Source: Closterium sp. Naga37s-1
Lineage: Eukaryota; Streptophyta; Zygnematophyceae; Desmidiales; Closteriaceae
Direction of reading: 5' to 3'
Assembly (NCBI GenBank): GCA_947471745.1
Contig: CANJKZ010000174.1
Span: forward strand, 2,418,501-2,482,500
DNA: 64,000 nt
Part shown: positions 9,370 to 19,239 of the stretch, in pieces
Numbering within the stretch: the stretch's first letter is position 1
Layout of the letters: each line of letters opens with the position of its first letter
The notes under the pieces: generated by a model
The model's database searches: none
The model's input: only the letters and a program-made list of their open reading frames with translations
Told to the model about the DNA's origin: nothing
Made by a program: the position numbers and the translations under genes

Positions 9370-10449
9370 AGCGTTATGAGTTGTCAAACAGAGTTGTGTA
9401 CATGCTCTCATTTATCAGCGTAAATGATGCTGATTACGCTGATTTTGAAACTGTTATTTCTGTTTTCCTCAAAATTTCAGCATCTTCTTTAATTGTGCAC
9501 TGAAATCCCAGTATAAAGTATATGGAACACCCTGACCAATTTGCGTGTAGCTGTACAAGTAACACTGACGAATCTGTATAATGTCGTGAGTCACACTGAA
9601 ACGGACTTGGCCGATTCGGGGGGGGGGAAGGGAGGGGGGGAGGGAGGGAGGATACCCGTGTACAGTCTTTACCTGGCCCGTGATTCACGAAGCCCCACCC
9701 ACACACTCTATTTTTTATCCCATGCGCTGTACAGATAGCAGGTGCACGCCGAAGTGTATTGTCTCGCTGGAACCTATCACAACGACAAAGCCACACACCT
9801 TGGTTCACGACTGCCCAATAAGAAGACAGACAACACACCACTGGAGGCAGGGTTCACGTCACCATGTCAAAGGATAGTAGTGGGGGTCTTGTCTCCATCT
9901 TGCCAGGAAAGACGGCCAGGATGAGAGTGGGGTGGACCAAGATGCCTCTCCATGGCGGCTCGGGAGAGGGAGTGCCCTCATCTGGTCCCTCATTCAGTTC
10001 ATTCCTGCACTCTTCGTTTTCCCCTGCAGGAAGGGACGTTCCAGCGCTAGCTTTCTTGGCACGTAGCACCATCCCTCTCAAGCTCGGGATGCGCGGCCGA
10101 GCTGAGCGGCCATGGCGGATCTGTCGCCCACAGGCGATGGCCCTAACCCCAAAGCATCCAACAGGCCTGCCGCCCTTACTGGCCTTGATTTCGTATGGGG
10201 ACATTCAGCCGCTCCCTCGTTAGTCTCGCCCACAGTATCCACAGTAGTACTCAAATCCTCGGGCTCCGAGTCACCTACGATATGGACGCAGGCCGAGTGT
10301 TCGAGGCACGTCGCTGCCGCTTCAACCCCCGTCGATCCACCAATCGCTTCCGGCTCTACACGGAACTGTCCGCCAATCGCTGTACTCGCGTCGGCCCGCC
10401 TCTAAAAAAGGGTATCAGAGTGAAGTACCACCAGACCAAGATCCAGTAG
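9370..10449. other. Probable LTR remnant and unassigned sequence
   Basis: Contains the presumed degenerate 5' LTR of the old minus-strand element, then a purine-rich tract (9618-9652) able to form G-quadruplexes. The open frames at 9864-10405 on both strands show no domain I recognise. A TAG at 10447-10449 closes the frame of the hAT-like gene upstream. Confidence 0.35.
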
Positions 10450-11779
10450 GGTGCCATTCAAGCGTCGCCCACGTCTGGTGTGGGAAACTCCTCCCCGAAG
10501 GCTCCACAACGTAAACTCAAGTCGAAAGCGGTTGATGCCACTTTTGAAACGGAACTGCCCGATATTGTAGAGGAGAAGTACCAGGAAGTGTTGTTCATGT
10601 ACAAGAAACAGTGATCAAACGACTATCCGTGCCTTTTTCTTTGTCAGACGTGCGCAGGCTTTCCGTCCATGAAGTGCTCGGTCTGCATTGAGCATGGCGG
10701 CGTTGGCACGAACTTCGGCCGCAAAGGTGAAGCGGCGACTGATGTGCAGACCCAAGCTATGCGGAAACACCAGCGCACAAGGAAGCACCATCGAGCTCTG
10801 CGCAAACAGAAGACGGCCATGGCAGCGCTCAAGGGAAACCATCGGATCAACGACAACCCGAAGGCGAAGGACATTGAGAAGGAGAGCATGATCGCACTCC
10901 TTGAGACAATGCTGTTTATCGCCAAATCGAACGCCCCCATTGAGATGTGGGTGGATCTCGCCAGACATCTGGCGCAGCGGTGCACACCGGGCTTCCCAAA
11001 GAACAGATACGGTGCACATTAAACGACGAGATTAACATAGCTATAAACAGTCTATGTGCACTGATTAAACTACTGGATAACCACATCTTTTGTTTCCAAG
11101 AGCTTACTAACGTATCAGCGACATACCTTCGTGCGCGCCAGAGCACATTGACTCAAGTCCATACATTGGTCTGAGCTGCGATGAGAGCACAGACCGCGTC
11201 AAAGGGAAGCACATGAATGTTTTTGTAACATTTCTTCGTGAACGTGCAGTCGTCACTGAGTTTCTAACGAACCTTTCCATTGAGAAGTGTGATGCATCAT
11301 CACTTCATGCCATGCTCAAAGGATTTCTAGACAGTATCAGCCTTCCATTGGAGAAGGTAGCGGGAATCAGCACCGTGGGCTCTGGTGATGATTGGCAACG
11401 ACACTGGCCTCGTTGGGCGTCTTCGGCTGCAGATTCCTCATGTGGTGGCCAGTCACTGCATCGCGCACGGGTATGCTAATATATTTATCGTTGATGTTTG
11501 ATATGTGAAAGTGTTGATACTAACCCACCGACTGTGCTCTTTTCCCTTTGGCAAGGAGGTGCCCTAGCAGCATTCCGCCACGGGATGCTGCTATGGCATG
11601 ATTGTCACTGTCATCCTCTATGTGGCGGAAGATCTTGGCGGGTCGAACAACTCCCACCTCAAATTTAAGGAGTTGCAAGAGATATTCAGGTCCAGGGGAT
11701 ACATGCCATCTGCTGGTTGAGCCGAGGCGAGGCTATCGCACGACTCGTCCGGGATCTGCCAGCTATAATCATTCTCATG
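10450..11779 (+). pseudogene. hAT/ZNF862-like transposase-derived gene, 5' part
   Basis: The frame encodes a degenerate Cys-containing N-terminal segment (CLFLCQTCAGFPSMKCSVC) followed, in other frames, by segments such as GLSCDESTDR and FVTFLRERAVVTEF, typical of the RNase-H-like core of hAT-derived KIAA1586/ZNF862 proteins. An in-frame TGA at 10612-10614 sits where a Trp is expected (KKQ-stop-SNDYP), and frames change near 11020 and 11370. A likely intron runs from about 11469 (GTATGC) to 11556 (GGCAAG). The gene stops at the Copia-C target site and resumes at 21998. Confidence 0.7.
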
Positions 11780-12048
11780 TGTCAGAAGAATGAACGAGAA
11801 AGAACGCATTGAACAGAAGTTGGGTACAAGTACTAACCCTAATTGGGTTGTACCCCTTATGGGCTACCCCGCTATAGCCTACACAAATGTAAGCACTATA
11901 ACATTCTTGTGAAAATAACGAACGAGGATGAATGAACTAGCAAACAGTTGGGTACAAGTATGAACCCTAATAGGGTTGTACCCCTTATGGGCTACCCCAC
12001 TACAGCCTACACAACTGTATAAGCTATAATGTTCTGACAATTCTGATA
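11780..12048 (-). repeat. 3' LTR of Copia-C, split by a solo LTR
   Basis: LTR sequence is 11780-11907 plus 12045-12048, 132 bp in total, matching the 5' LTR at 21866-21997. The solo LTR in between duplicated ATTCT (11903-11907 and 12040-12044). Confidence 0.85.
11908..12039 (-). mobile_element. Solo LTR (Copia-D-like) nested in the Copia-C LTR
   Basis: A 132-bp sequence, in minus orientation starting TGTCAGAAC and resembling the Copia-D LTR, flanked by the perfect 5-bp duplication ATTCT. No internal region remains, as expected after unequal recombination between two LTRs. Confidence 0.8.
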
Positions 12049-12185
12049 CACCCCCATAGGCAAAGTGGGGGAGAACAAGTGGTCACAAGACCAGTCAAGA
12101 AAAGCAAAGCAAGCTCAGGGTGGATCACAAAGTCACCACACAGTCCGAGCACAAGCAAAGGGCCACAAGGCCAGTTCACATGCAG
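12049..12185 (-). promoter_or_regulatory. Copia-C 3' UTR stem-loops and polypurine tract
   Basis: Minus-strand polypurine tract TATGGGGGTG (12049-12058) and stem-loops GGTC-TTGT-GACC (12081-12092) and GGCC-TTGT-GGCC (12161-12172), in the same order and spacing as in D, E, I and J. Confidence 0.75.
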
Positions 12186-12277
12186 AGTTATATAAAAGAG
12201 AATAAGTAATACAGTGATCATACCCTAGCAAATATAAGCATGCAGGTATATATATATAGATCACAGTACAAGTAGAG

Positions 12278-14446
12278 TCAAGCAGTAAGCAAGTGAGGCA
12301 AAGTAGGCACAAGGCCTAACACAGTAGAGAAGTGCTGATGATCACCAGGCGGAAGTGCCTTGGTGAAGACATCAGCAGTGTTGGCCCGAGTGGCCACGTA
12401 CGCAAGACGAAGCTGGCCACGCTGCTGCAACTCTTGAGCAAGGAAGTATCGCAGAGCGATGTGCTTCGTTATGTGCTCCAGATTGAGCTCCTGACACAAG
12501 GCAATCATGGCCTTGTTGTCTACGTACAGAACTGGAGGCGAACGAGGCCGCTCTCCCAAGTCGGTTAGCAGGTAGGTGAGCCAGCGTAGCTCCTGAGCAG
12601 CCATGGCCCCGGCGTAGATCTCAGCCTCACAACTGGAGCTAAGAGCTGAAGACGAGCGGGTAGACCGCCAAGAAACAGAGCCGGAACCAAGGCTGAAGGT
12701 GTAACCCTGTGACGACCGCTGCGTAGCTGAGTCATCAACACAGGAGGCGTCTGCGTGACCGGTGAGGACAACTGGACCCCGTCCTCCAAGCACGAGCCCC
12801 ATGCCCAACGTACTGCACAAGTAACGCAGTACCCTCTTCGCAGCATCCCAGTGCACCTTTCGGTGCCTGCCGGGAGCCACGTAGCGAGCCAGAAGGCTGA
12901 GAGGGTACGCGAGGTCGGGTCGAGTGCACGTCATCAGGTACATGAGGCAACCCACAAGCTCTGTGTACGAACCACTCGGCTCTACGGACTCGTCCAAAGG
13001 TGGAGCTGAGAGCGAGTGGCTGGTAGACAGAGGAGTGGGCTGTGGCGAGGAGAGCTGGAAGCCGAAGCGCTGAAGGACCTGGTGCACCATGTGTGACTGA
13101 GTCAGGGTAATGGTGCGCCGAGCTCTGTCCCGAGTGATCTGCAAGCCAAGATAGCTGCGCAGTTCACCCAGGTCAGTGTAGGTGTGTCTCTTCTGCTGCT
13201 CCGACTTCACAAGAGTCAGTGCCTCAGTGTCAGCCGTGGCAAAGACGAGGTCGTCGACGTAGACGAGGACGTAGAACGGCGGCACCGAGGTGTCGCTGCG
13301 TGGAAACAGCCACGGGTCAACAGTAGCAGGAGCAAACCCAAGAGCCGCAAGTGTAGTCCTCAGTGTGTCGTGCCACTCGCGAGGCGCCTGGCGGAGACCG
13401 TAGACTGGCCGCCGAAGACTCCACTGAGTACCTGCAGGAAAAGACTCAGTGAAACCAGGTGGGCGGCGCAACCAGATCTCCTCGTGCAGGCTGCCCTGCA
13501 GAAACGCTGTGCTGAAGTCCAGAGAGTGCAACTCGTAGTCACGTTGAGCAGCGACGTGCAGCAACACCCGAAGAGTAGTCATCTTTGGGGTGGGGGAGAA
13601 GGTCTGGAAGTAGTCAACTCCCTGTCGCTGACTAAAGCCTCTAGCAACGTAACGCGCCTTGAAGGCAGGCGGAGAACCCGGCGGCCGCTTCACCCTGAAG
13701 ATCCACATGCCATCGACTATGTTCGCCCCAGGTGGGGGAACCTCGTCGACGTAGGTGCCTGTGGACTTCCAGGATGCCATCTCGGCATCCATGGCTGCCT
13801 GCCACTGAGAGGAGTAAGGACCCGTAATCGCCTCTACGTAAGAGCGCTGGGTCGGGATGTCTGGTGCATCCGGGTCTTCGTCAGGAGCAAGCAGCATGGA
13901 AGCAAAACGAGGTACAGCAGCTGCAAGACACTCAAAGTCGTTCTGCTTGTCCTTAAGGACGTCCGTGCTAGGAGCACACTCACCCCCGACGGACGGAGGA
14001 CTGGCAGACGCAGACTCAGCAACAAGAGCAGTGGCGTAGTTTAGACGACTGGCAGCAGCAAAGTCAAGCAGCTCAGCAACGAGAGCAGACGCAGCAGCAG
14101 ACTCAAAAGAAGGGTCAGTGACTGCAGTGGACAGGAGACGAGAGACAGTGGGACTGGCAGCACGAGCGCGGTCAGACTCAGGGTCAGGGACCTCAGGAAG
14201 AGATGACTCAGGAGAAGGTGGCAGAGGAACTCGTAGAGGAACAGAGGAAGGACGAAGGGTCATAGCGTGCGTGCCAGGGACAGGAGGAGGAAGCGAACGA
14301 GGAGCGCGACGAGCAGTGCGAACAGGCGAGACAGGACGAGACGCAGGCTTGCGACGCTCTGTAAGACCGCCGGACTGCTCAGTGTAAGGGCAACAGAAGG
14401 CGGGGTACCAAGAACCTGCTGGAGCAGGGGAACGAAGTACGGTCAC
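12278..14446 (-). CDS. Copia-C reverse transcriptase and RNase H, 722-aa open frame
   Basis: Uninterrupted minus-strand frame. It covers the C-terminal linker (TERRKPASRPVSP), the RT N-terminal region (WQAAMDAEMASWKSTGTYVDEV), fingers and palm (FKARYVARGFSQRQGVDYFQTF), an intact YVDD box, and RNase H with its acidic residues (HADAS, SSCEAEIYAG, YVDNKA), ending TADVFTKALPP. Length and motifs match the intact copies, so this domain could fold and work, but it is cut off from its own gag, protease and integrase by rearrangement. The Met at 14446 is only the first in the frame, not a real start. Confidence 0.9.
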   Translation of the reverse strand: MTVLRSPAPAGSWYPAFCCPYTEQSGGLTERRKPASRPVSPVRTARRAPRSLPPPVPGTHAMTLRPSSVPLRVPLPPSPESSLPEVPDPESDRARAASPTVSRLLSTAVTDPSFESAAASALVAELLDFAAASRLNYATALVAESASASPPSVGGECAPSTDVLKDKQNDFECLAAAVPRFASMLLAPDEDPDAPDIPTQRSYVEAITGPYSSQWQAAMDAEMASWKSTGTYVDEVPPPGANIVDGMWIFRVKRPPGSPPAFKARYVARGFSQRQGVDYFQTFSPTPKMTTLRVLLHVAAQRDYELHSLDFSTAFLQGSLHEEIWLRRPPGFTESFPAGTQWSLRRPVYGLRQAPREWHDTLRTTLAALGFAPATVDPWLFPRSDTSVPPFYVLVYVDDLVFATADTEALTLVKSEQQKRHTYTDLGELRSYLGLQITRDRARRTITLTQSHMVHQVLQRFGFQLSSPQPTPLSTSHSLSAPPLDESVEPSGSYTELVGCLMYLMTCTRPDLAYPLSLLARYVAPGRHRKVHWDAAKRVLRYLCSTLGMGLVLGGRGPVVLTGHADASCVDDSATQRSSQGYTFSLGSGSVSWRSTRSSSALSSSCEAEIYAGAMAAQELRWLTYLLTDLGERPRSPPVLYVDNKAMIALCQELNLEHITKHIALRYFLAQELQQRGQLRLAYVATRANTADVFTKALPPGDHQHFSTVLGLVPTLPHLLTA

Positions 14447-15240
14447 GGCCGCACAGCGCCACCAGGGTCAATAGCTCCAGCTCCTCCAGCTCCAGCACCT
14501 CCAACACCAGGACCTCCAACTCCAGCGCCTCTTGCGCCAGGGCCACCAACTCCAGCTCCTCCAGCTCCAGCGCCACCAGCACCAATAGTACCAGACTCCG
14601 GAAGGACTCCAGCTCCAGCACCCTCAACACCACCAGTCCCGGCAGCTCCAGTACCCCACATACGAGCACCTCCAGGATCAGCGGTCACAGTACCTCCACT
14701 AACACCAGCTCCAGCAGCAACTCCAGTACCTCCAGCTCCAGCAGCGCCAGCACCTCTAGCTCCAGAAGCTCCACTCCGAAGGCGCGGACGCTGAACAAAC
14801 CACTCACGCAACTGCTGCAGAGACAGTCTCGGCGAAGCACCAGCAGAACCTCCAGACGAAGCAGCACCCTGAGGCTCCGCACCTCCAGACTCTGCACCCT
14901 CCGATGCAGCACCCCCAGGCTCAGCACCCCCAGGCTCAACACCCTCAGGCTCAGCACCCCCATTCGCAACTGTGCAGGTCTCAGCACCCTCAGACTCCGC
15001 ACCCCCAGGCTCCGCACCCCCAGACGCAGCACCTCGAGCAGCACCTCAGACGATAGCTACCTGAACAGGCGCAGGACCAGGGAAAGGGTCTACCTGAGAC
15101 ACACCTGAGGGAGCAGGACCCTAGGGCGGGAGGGGGTCTATCGGAGGGGGACCGGGAGCAAGGAAGAGCGGCGGGGGCGGAGGAGGGGCAGAGCGGTAGG
15201 CGAAGAGGCGGAAAAAGGGAACCGACTCGTCAAACCCGTA
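14447..15240 (-). pseudogene. Copia-C integrase C-terminus and Gly/Ala linker, frameshifted
   Basis: Reading leftward from 15240 gives the end of integrase (FDESVPFF, Pro-rich tail, GVSQVD) followed by GGAEP-type and GAGGAGAGG-type repeats. Several frames are used, so frameshifts separate it from the RT frame below. At 15240 it is fused abruptly to RT-start sequence from another copy. Confidence 0.7.
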
Positions 15241-16960
15241 ATCGCCTCCGGCGGGTACCCAGTGCTAGCAACGTTTCGACCTCCACTGGGTACCTCCACT
15301 GGCCCCCTGTTGCTGGAAGCCTCTAGCAACGTAACGCGCCTTGACGGCAGGCAGAGAACCCGGCGGCCGCTTCACCCTGAAAATCCACATGCCATCGACT
15401 ATGTTCGCCCTAGACGGGGTAACTGCGTCGACGTAGGTGCCTGTGGACTTCCAGGATGCCATCTCGGCATCCATGGCTGCCTGCCACTGAGAGGAGTAAG
15501 GACCCGTAATCGCCTCTGCGTAAGAACGCGGGGTCGGGATGTCTGGTGCATCCGGGTCTCCCTCAGGGGCAAGCAGCATGGAAGCGAAACGAGGTACAGC
15601 AGCTGCAAGACACTCAAATTCCTCCTGCTTTTCCTCAAGGACGTCCGTGCCAAGATCACACTCACCCCCGACGCACGGAGGATTGGCAGACTCAGACTCA
15701 CCAACAAGAGCAGTGGCATAGTCTAGACGACAGGCAGCAGCAAAGTCAACGAACTCAGCAACGAGGGCAGACGCAGCAGTGGACTCAAAAGAAGGGTCTG
15801 TAACAACAGCGGTGAGGAGATGAGAGACAGTTGGACTTGCAGCACGAGCGCGGTCAGACTCAGGGTCAGGGATGGCAGGAAGAGAGGACTCAGGAGGAGG
15901 CAGCAGAGGAACACGCAGTGGAACAGAGGAAGGAAGAAGTGCCATAGCGTGTGTGCCTGGGACATGAGGAGGACACGGACGAGGAACGCGACGACCAGTG
16001 CGATCAGGGGAGGCAAGACGAGACGCAGGCTCACGACGCTCTGTAAGACCGCTGGTCTGCTCAGGGTAAGGAGAAGGAGCAGGCGGTGGGGAGGCTGGCT
16101 GTAACAGCGGCTGTGACTGGTCAAGCGGTGCACACAGTAAGGGAGGAGTAAGGCCAGTAGAAGAGGGGACACCAAGAGCCTGCTGAAGCAGGGGAACGAA
16201 GTACGGTCGCGGCCGCACAGTGCCTCCAGTACCAGCACCACCAGACACAGCACCCCCAGCTCTAGCACCTCCAGCACCAGGGTCAACAGCTCCAGCTCCT
16301 CCAGCTCCAGCGCCTCCCACTCTAGCGTAACCACCGCCAGTGCCTCCAGCTCCAATGTCTCCAATCCCAGCGGCTCCAGGCTCCGTAGAGGCTCCAGCTC
16401 CAGCTCCAGCTCCCCCAACACCACCAGACCCGGCAGCTCCAGTACCCCTGGTACGAGTACCTCCAGGACCAGCAGCTACAGCACCTCCTGTACCACCAGC
16501 TCCTGCAGTAACTCCAGTACCTACAGCTCAAGTGTCTCCAGCGGCAGATTCTCCAGCTCCAGCAGCTCCACTTCGAAGGCGGGTGCGCTGAGCAAACCAC
16601 TCGCGCAGCTGCTGCGGGGAGAGAGGCTCCAGTCGGGGAGACAGTTGTGGCAAAGTACCCGCAGGACCTCCAGAAGAAGAAGTACCCCGAGGCTCAGCAC
16701 CCCTAGACTCCGCACCCTTAGACTCAGCAACCCCAGGCTCCACACCCTCAGGCTCAGCACCCCTAGGCTCCACACCCGCAGGCTCAGCACCCGCAGGCTC
16801 CGCACCCCCAGGCTCAGCACCCCAAGACCCAGCACCCTCAGACTCCGCAACCCCCGTCTCCACACCCCCAGACGCAGCACCTCGGTCAGAGTGCAGACGC
16901 AGGACAGGAAGGTCCTGGCGGAACCGCTCGCGGAGCTGGAGACGGACTGCCCACTGCAAA
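15241..16960 (-). pseudogene. Second copy: integrase scrap, linker and RT start
   Basis: Minus-strand order: integrase residues up to the second catalytic Asp (VLRLHSDRG, near 16890), fused directly to the GAEPxGAE linker so the integrase C-terminus is missing; a Gly/Ala linker; then the RT N-terminus to KARYVARGF (about 15325). The next 70 bases (15241-15310) are a patchwork including GGTACCCAGTGGAG, normally found further on in RT, and GAGGCGATTACGGG from the RT start. This looks like template switching or end joining between copies. Confidence 0.75.
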
Positions 16961-16974
16961 ATGGGATCTTGGAG

Positions 16975-17470
16975 GTTCAGGGGGAGGCAGGAGGGGATCT
17001 GCAGCATCAGCCCCCCCCCCCCCCCCCCCCCCCCCCCCCCTTTTCTCCTCTCTCTCTCCCTAGAGCACCCTGTGTTGGGAGGGGGGGGGAGCTTGGAGGT
17101 TCAGGGGGAGGCAGGAGGGGATCTGCAGCACCAGCCCCCCCCGCCCCCCCCCCCCCCTTTTTCTCCTCCACCCCTGCTGCGGTTGCAGCAGTGGGGGGGA
17201 GGGGATCTGCAGCAGCAGTGGGGGAGGGGATTTGCAGCATCAGCCCTCCCCCCCCCCCCCCCCCCTTTTCTCCTCTCTCTCTCCCTGCAGCACCCTATGT
17301 TGGGAGGGGGGGGGGAGCTTGGAGGTTCAGAGGGAGGCAGGAGGGGATCTGCAGCACCAGCCCCCCCCGCCCCCCCCCCCCCCTTTCTCCTCCACCCCTG
17401 CTGCGGGTGCAGCAGTGGGGGGAGGGGATTCGCAGCATCAGCCCCCCCCCCCCCCGCCCTTTTCTCCTCT
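16975..17470 (+). repeat. Tandem units with long poly-C runs
   Basis: The block GGTTCAGGGGGAGGCAGGAG, then GGATCTGCAGCAYCAGCCCC, a poly-C tract and TTTTCTCCTCTCTCTCCCT, repeats several times with variation. The first C run (17011-17040) is exactly 30 nt. Confidence 0.8.
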
Positions 17471-18420
17471 CTCTCTCCCTGCCGCACCCTGCTGTCCTGC
17501 TGCCCTGCTGTCCTGCTGCCGTGCGCGCCCCGCGCGCCCTGCTGCCCTGCAGCCCTGTGCGCCCTGCTGCCCTGCTGCTGCCGCTACAGCCCTTGCTGTT
17601 GCCGCTACAGCCCTTGCTGCTGCCCTGCGCGCCCCGCGTGCCCTGCAGCCCTGCTGCGCCCCGCTCGCCCTGCTGCCCTGTGCGCCCTGTGCGTCCTGCA
17701 GCCCTGCGCGCCCTGCGCGCCCTGCTGCCCTGCGCGCCCTGCGCGCACTGCAGCCCTGCGCGCCCCGCGCGCCCTGCCGCACTGCAGCCCTGCGCGCCCC
17801 GCGCGCCCTGCTTCCCTGCAGCCCTGTGCGCCCTGCTGCCCTGCAGCCCTGTGCGCCCTGCTGCCCTGTTTGCCCCGCGCGCCCTGCTGCCCTGCAGCCC
17901 TGTGCGCCCTGCTGCCCTGCTGCCCTGTGCGCCCCGCGCGCCCTGCAGCCCTGTGCGCCCCGCGCGCCCTGCAGCCCTGCGCGCCCCGCGCGCCCTGCTG
18001 CCCTGCAGCCCTGTGCGCCCTGCTGCCCTGCAGCCCTGTGCGCCCTGCTGCCCTGCTGCTGCCGCTACAGCCCTTGCTGTTGCCGCTAGAGCCCTTGCTG
18101 CTGCCCTGCGCGCCCCGCGCGCCCTGCAGCCCTGCTGCGCCCTGTGCGCCCTGCAGCCCTGCGCGCCCTGCGCGCCCTGCTGTCCTGCTGCCCTGCGCGC
18201 CCTGCGCGCACTGCAGCCCTGCGCGCCCCGCGCGCCCTGCTGCCCTGCAGCCCTGTGCGCCCTGCTGCCCTACAGCCCTGTGCGCCCTGCTGCCCTGCTG
18301 CCCTGTGCGCCCCGCGCGCCCTGCAGCCCTGTGCGCCCCGCGCGCCCTGCTGCCCTGCTGCCCTGTGCGCCCTGCTGCCCTGTGCGCCCCGTGCGCCCTG
18401 CTGCCCTCTGCACGCGCCAT
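17471..18420 (+). repeat. GC-rich minisatellite (CCCTGCAGCCCTGCGCGCC type)
   Basis: Nearly 1 kb built from interleaved CCCTGCTG, CCCTGCAG, CCCTGTGCG and CCCCGCGCG blocks, with higher-order copies (compare 17576-17760 with 18056-18230). Long frames on both strands (Ala/Pro/Cys or Gly/Arg/Ala rich) arise from the repeat and are not genes. Confidence 0.9.
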
Positions 18421-19047
18421 GCACAGCCCCCCCCCCCTCCGCCACCCCCCCCCATTTCTCCTCCATCCTCTGCTGCAGGTGCGACAGTGGGGGGAGGGTA
18501 TGGGGGTGGCGGGTGTGTGAACCGTCCCGTGCTCCTCCTCCTCCTCCGTCTACCACTACTGCAGCTGCCGCTGAGGGGGGTGGGTGTGTGGGAGCCGAGG
18601 GAGTGGTGCTAGGGGGGTGACATGGGAGTGGAGCTAGGGGTGCAGCAAGGGGTGTGTGAAAGGGGGGTGGGACAGTTGGGGGAGGTTGAGCGGAGGCTGC
18701 CGTCTTATCGTCCGCAGCACCTGTAGTCCGGGGCTCTGCTTCTGGTAGCTCAGAGAGCATGCTGCGCCTGTCACCTGTGGGTCCGTTGCTCCTGCCGCTC
18801 AGAGTTAGCCGCAGAGCCAGTTACTCCTGTAGTCCGGGGATACGGCCCCGGTAGCCACAGTGCGCGCCGCTCCTGTTGCCCGTGTGTCTGCAGCATCAGC
18901 CGTCGCCTCCTATCTCCTCTCCTCTCACAGTCCAGCCTCCTCCTCCTCACTTGCCCCTTGTGAATGCCTCTAGCTTTGCTTGTACTTGTGAACTTGCTCT
19001 ATGACTGCTTGCTCTGCTGATTACACCCCACTTTGACTATGGGGGTG

Positions 19048-19239
19048 TGTCAGAATGTATTTGCTGTTTAGCCTGCAGTGGGGTACTCTGTAGTTAGTAC
19101 AACCCAATTTAGGGTTTGCTATTTGTATCCCAACTTCCCATAGTGAAACGATCTCTTTCTCAATTCTCCCTTGCACAATCCTCTCGACACTCTAACCTAG
19201 CTATGGCTCCTAAGCCTAAGTCACGCTAGGATTCTCACA
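19048..19239 (+). repeat. 3' LTR of F2
   Basis: Begins TGTCAGAATG right after the polypurine tract and shares CTGCAGTGGGGTACTCT and AGGGTTTGCTATWTGTATCCC with the F LTR. It runs to about 19239 (ATTCTCACA), where Copia-C protease sequence starts; at 192 bp it is longer than the 141-bp F LTR, so the end is tentative. Confidence 0.6.

Larger units (their letters stand above)
16961..19239 (+). mobile_element. F2: truncated non-autonomous LTR element
   Basis: Plus-strand element with a 3' LTR (from 19048) and polypurine tract but no pol. Its segment 18541-19040 matches, in reverse, the interior of element F (27135-27640): CTGAGGGGGGTGGGTGTGTG, the AGGGGTGCAGCA motif, and the CTAGCTTTGCTT...CACTTTGACTATGGGGGTG end. 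No 5' LTR is seen near 16961, so the 5' end is lost. It lies within Copia-C pol, and about 0.9 kb of pol appears deleted at the site. Confidence 0.7.

Noticed and set aside
9615-9655. Regulatory G-quadruplex promoter
   Set aside because: A G-rich tract is present, but there is no gene next to it and nothing else suggests a promoter.
10112-10405. Small Ser/Pro/Thr-rich protein at 10112-10405
   Set aside because: No domain, frames overlap on both strands, and nothing supports it as a gene.
16645-18612. Long plus- and minus-strand frames of 200-655 codons (Ala/Pro/Cys or Gly/Arg rich)
   Set aside because: They arise from the GC minisatellite and poly-C runs, exist in several frames at once and contain no domain.
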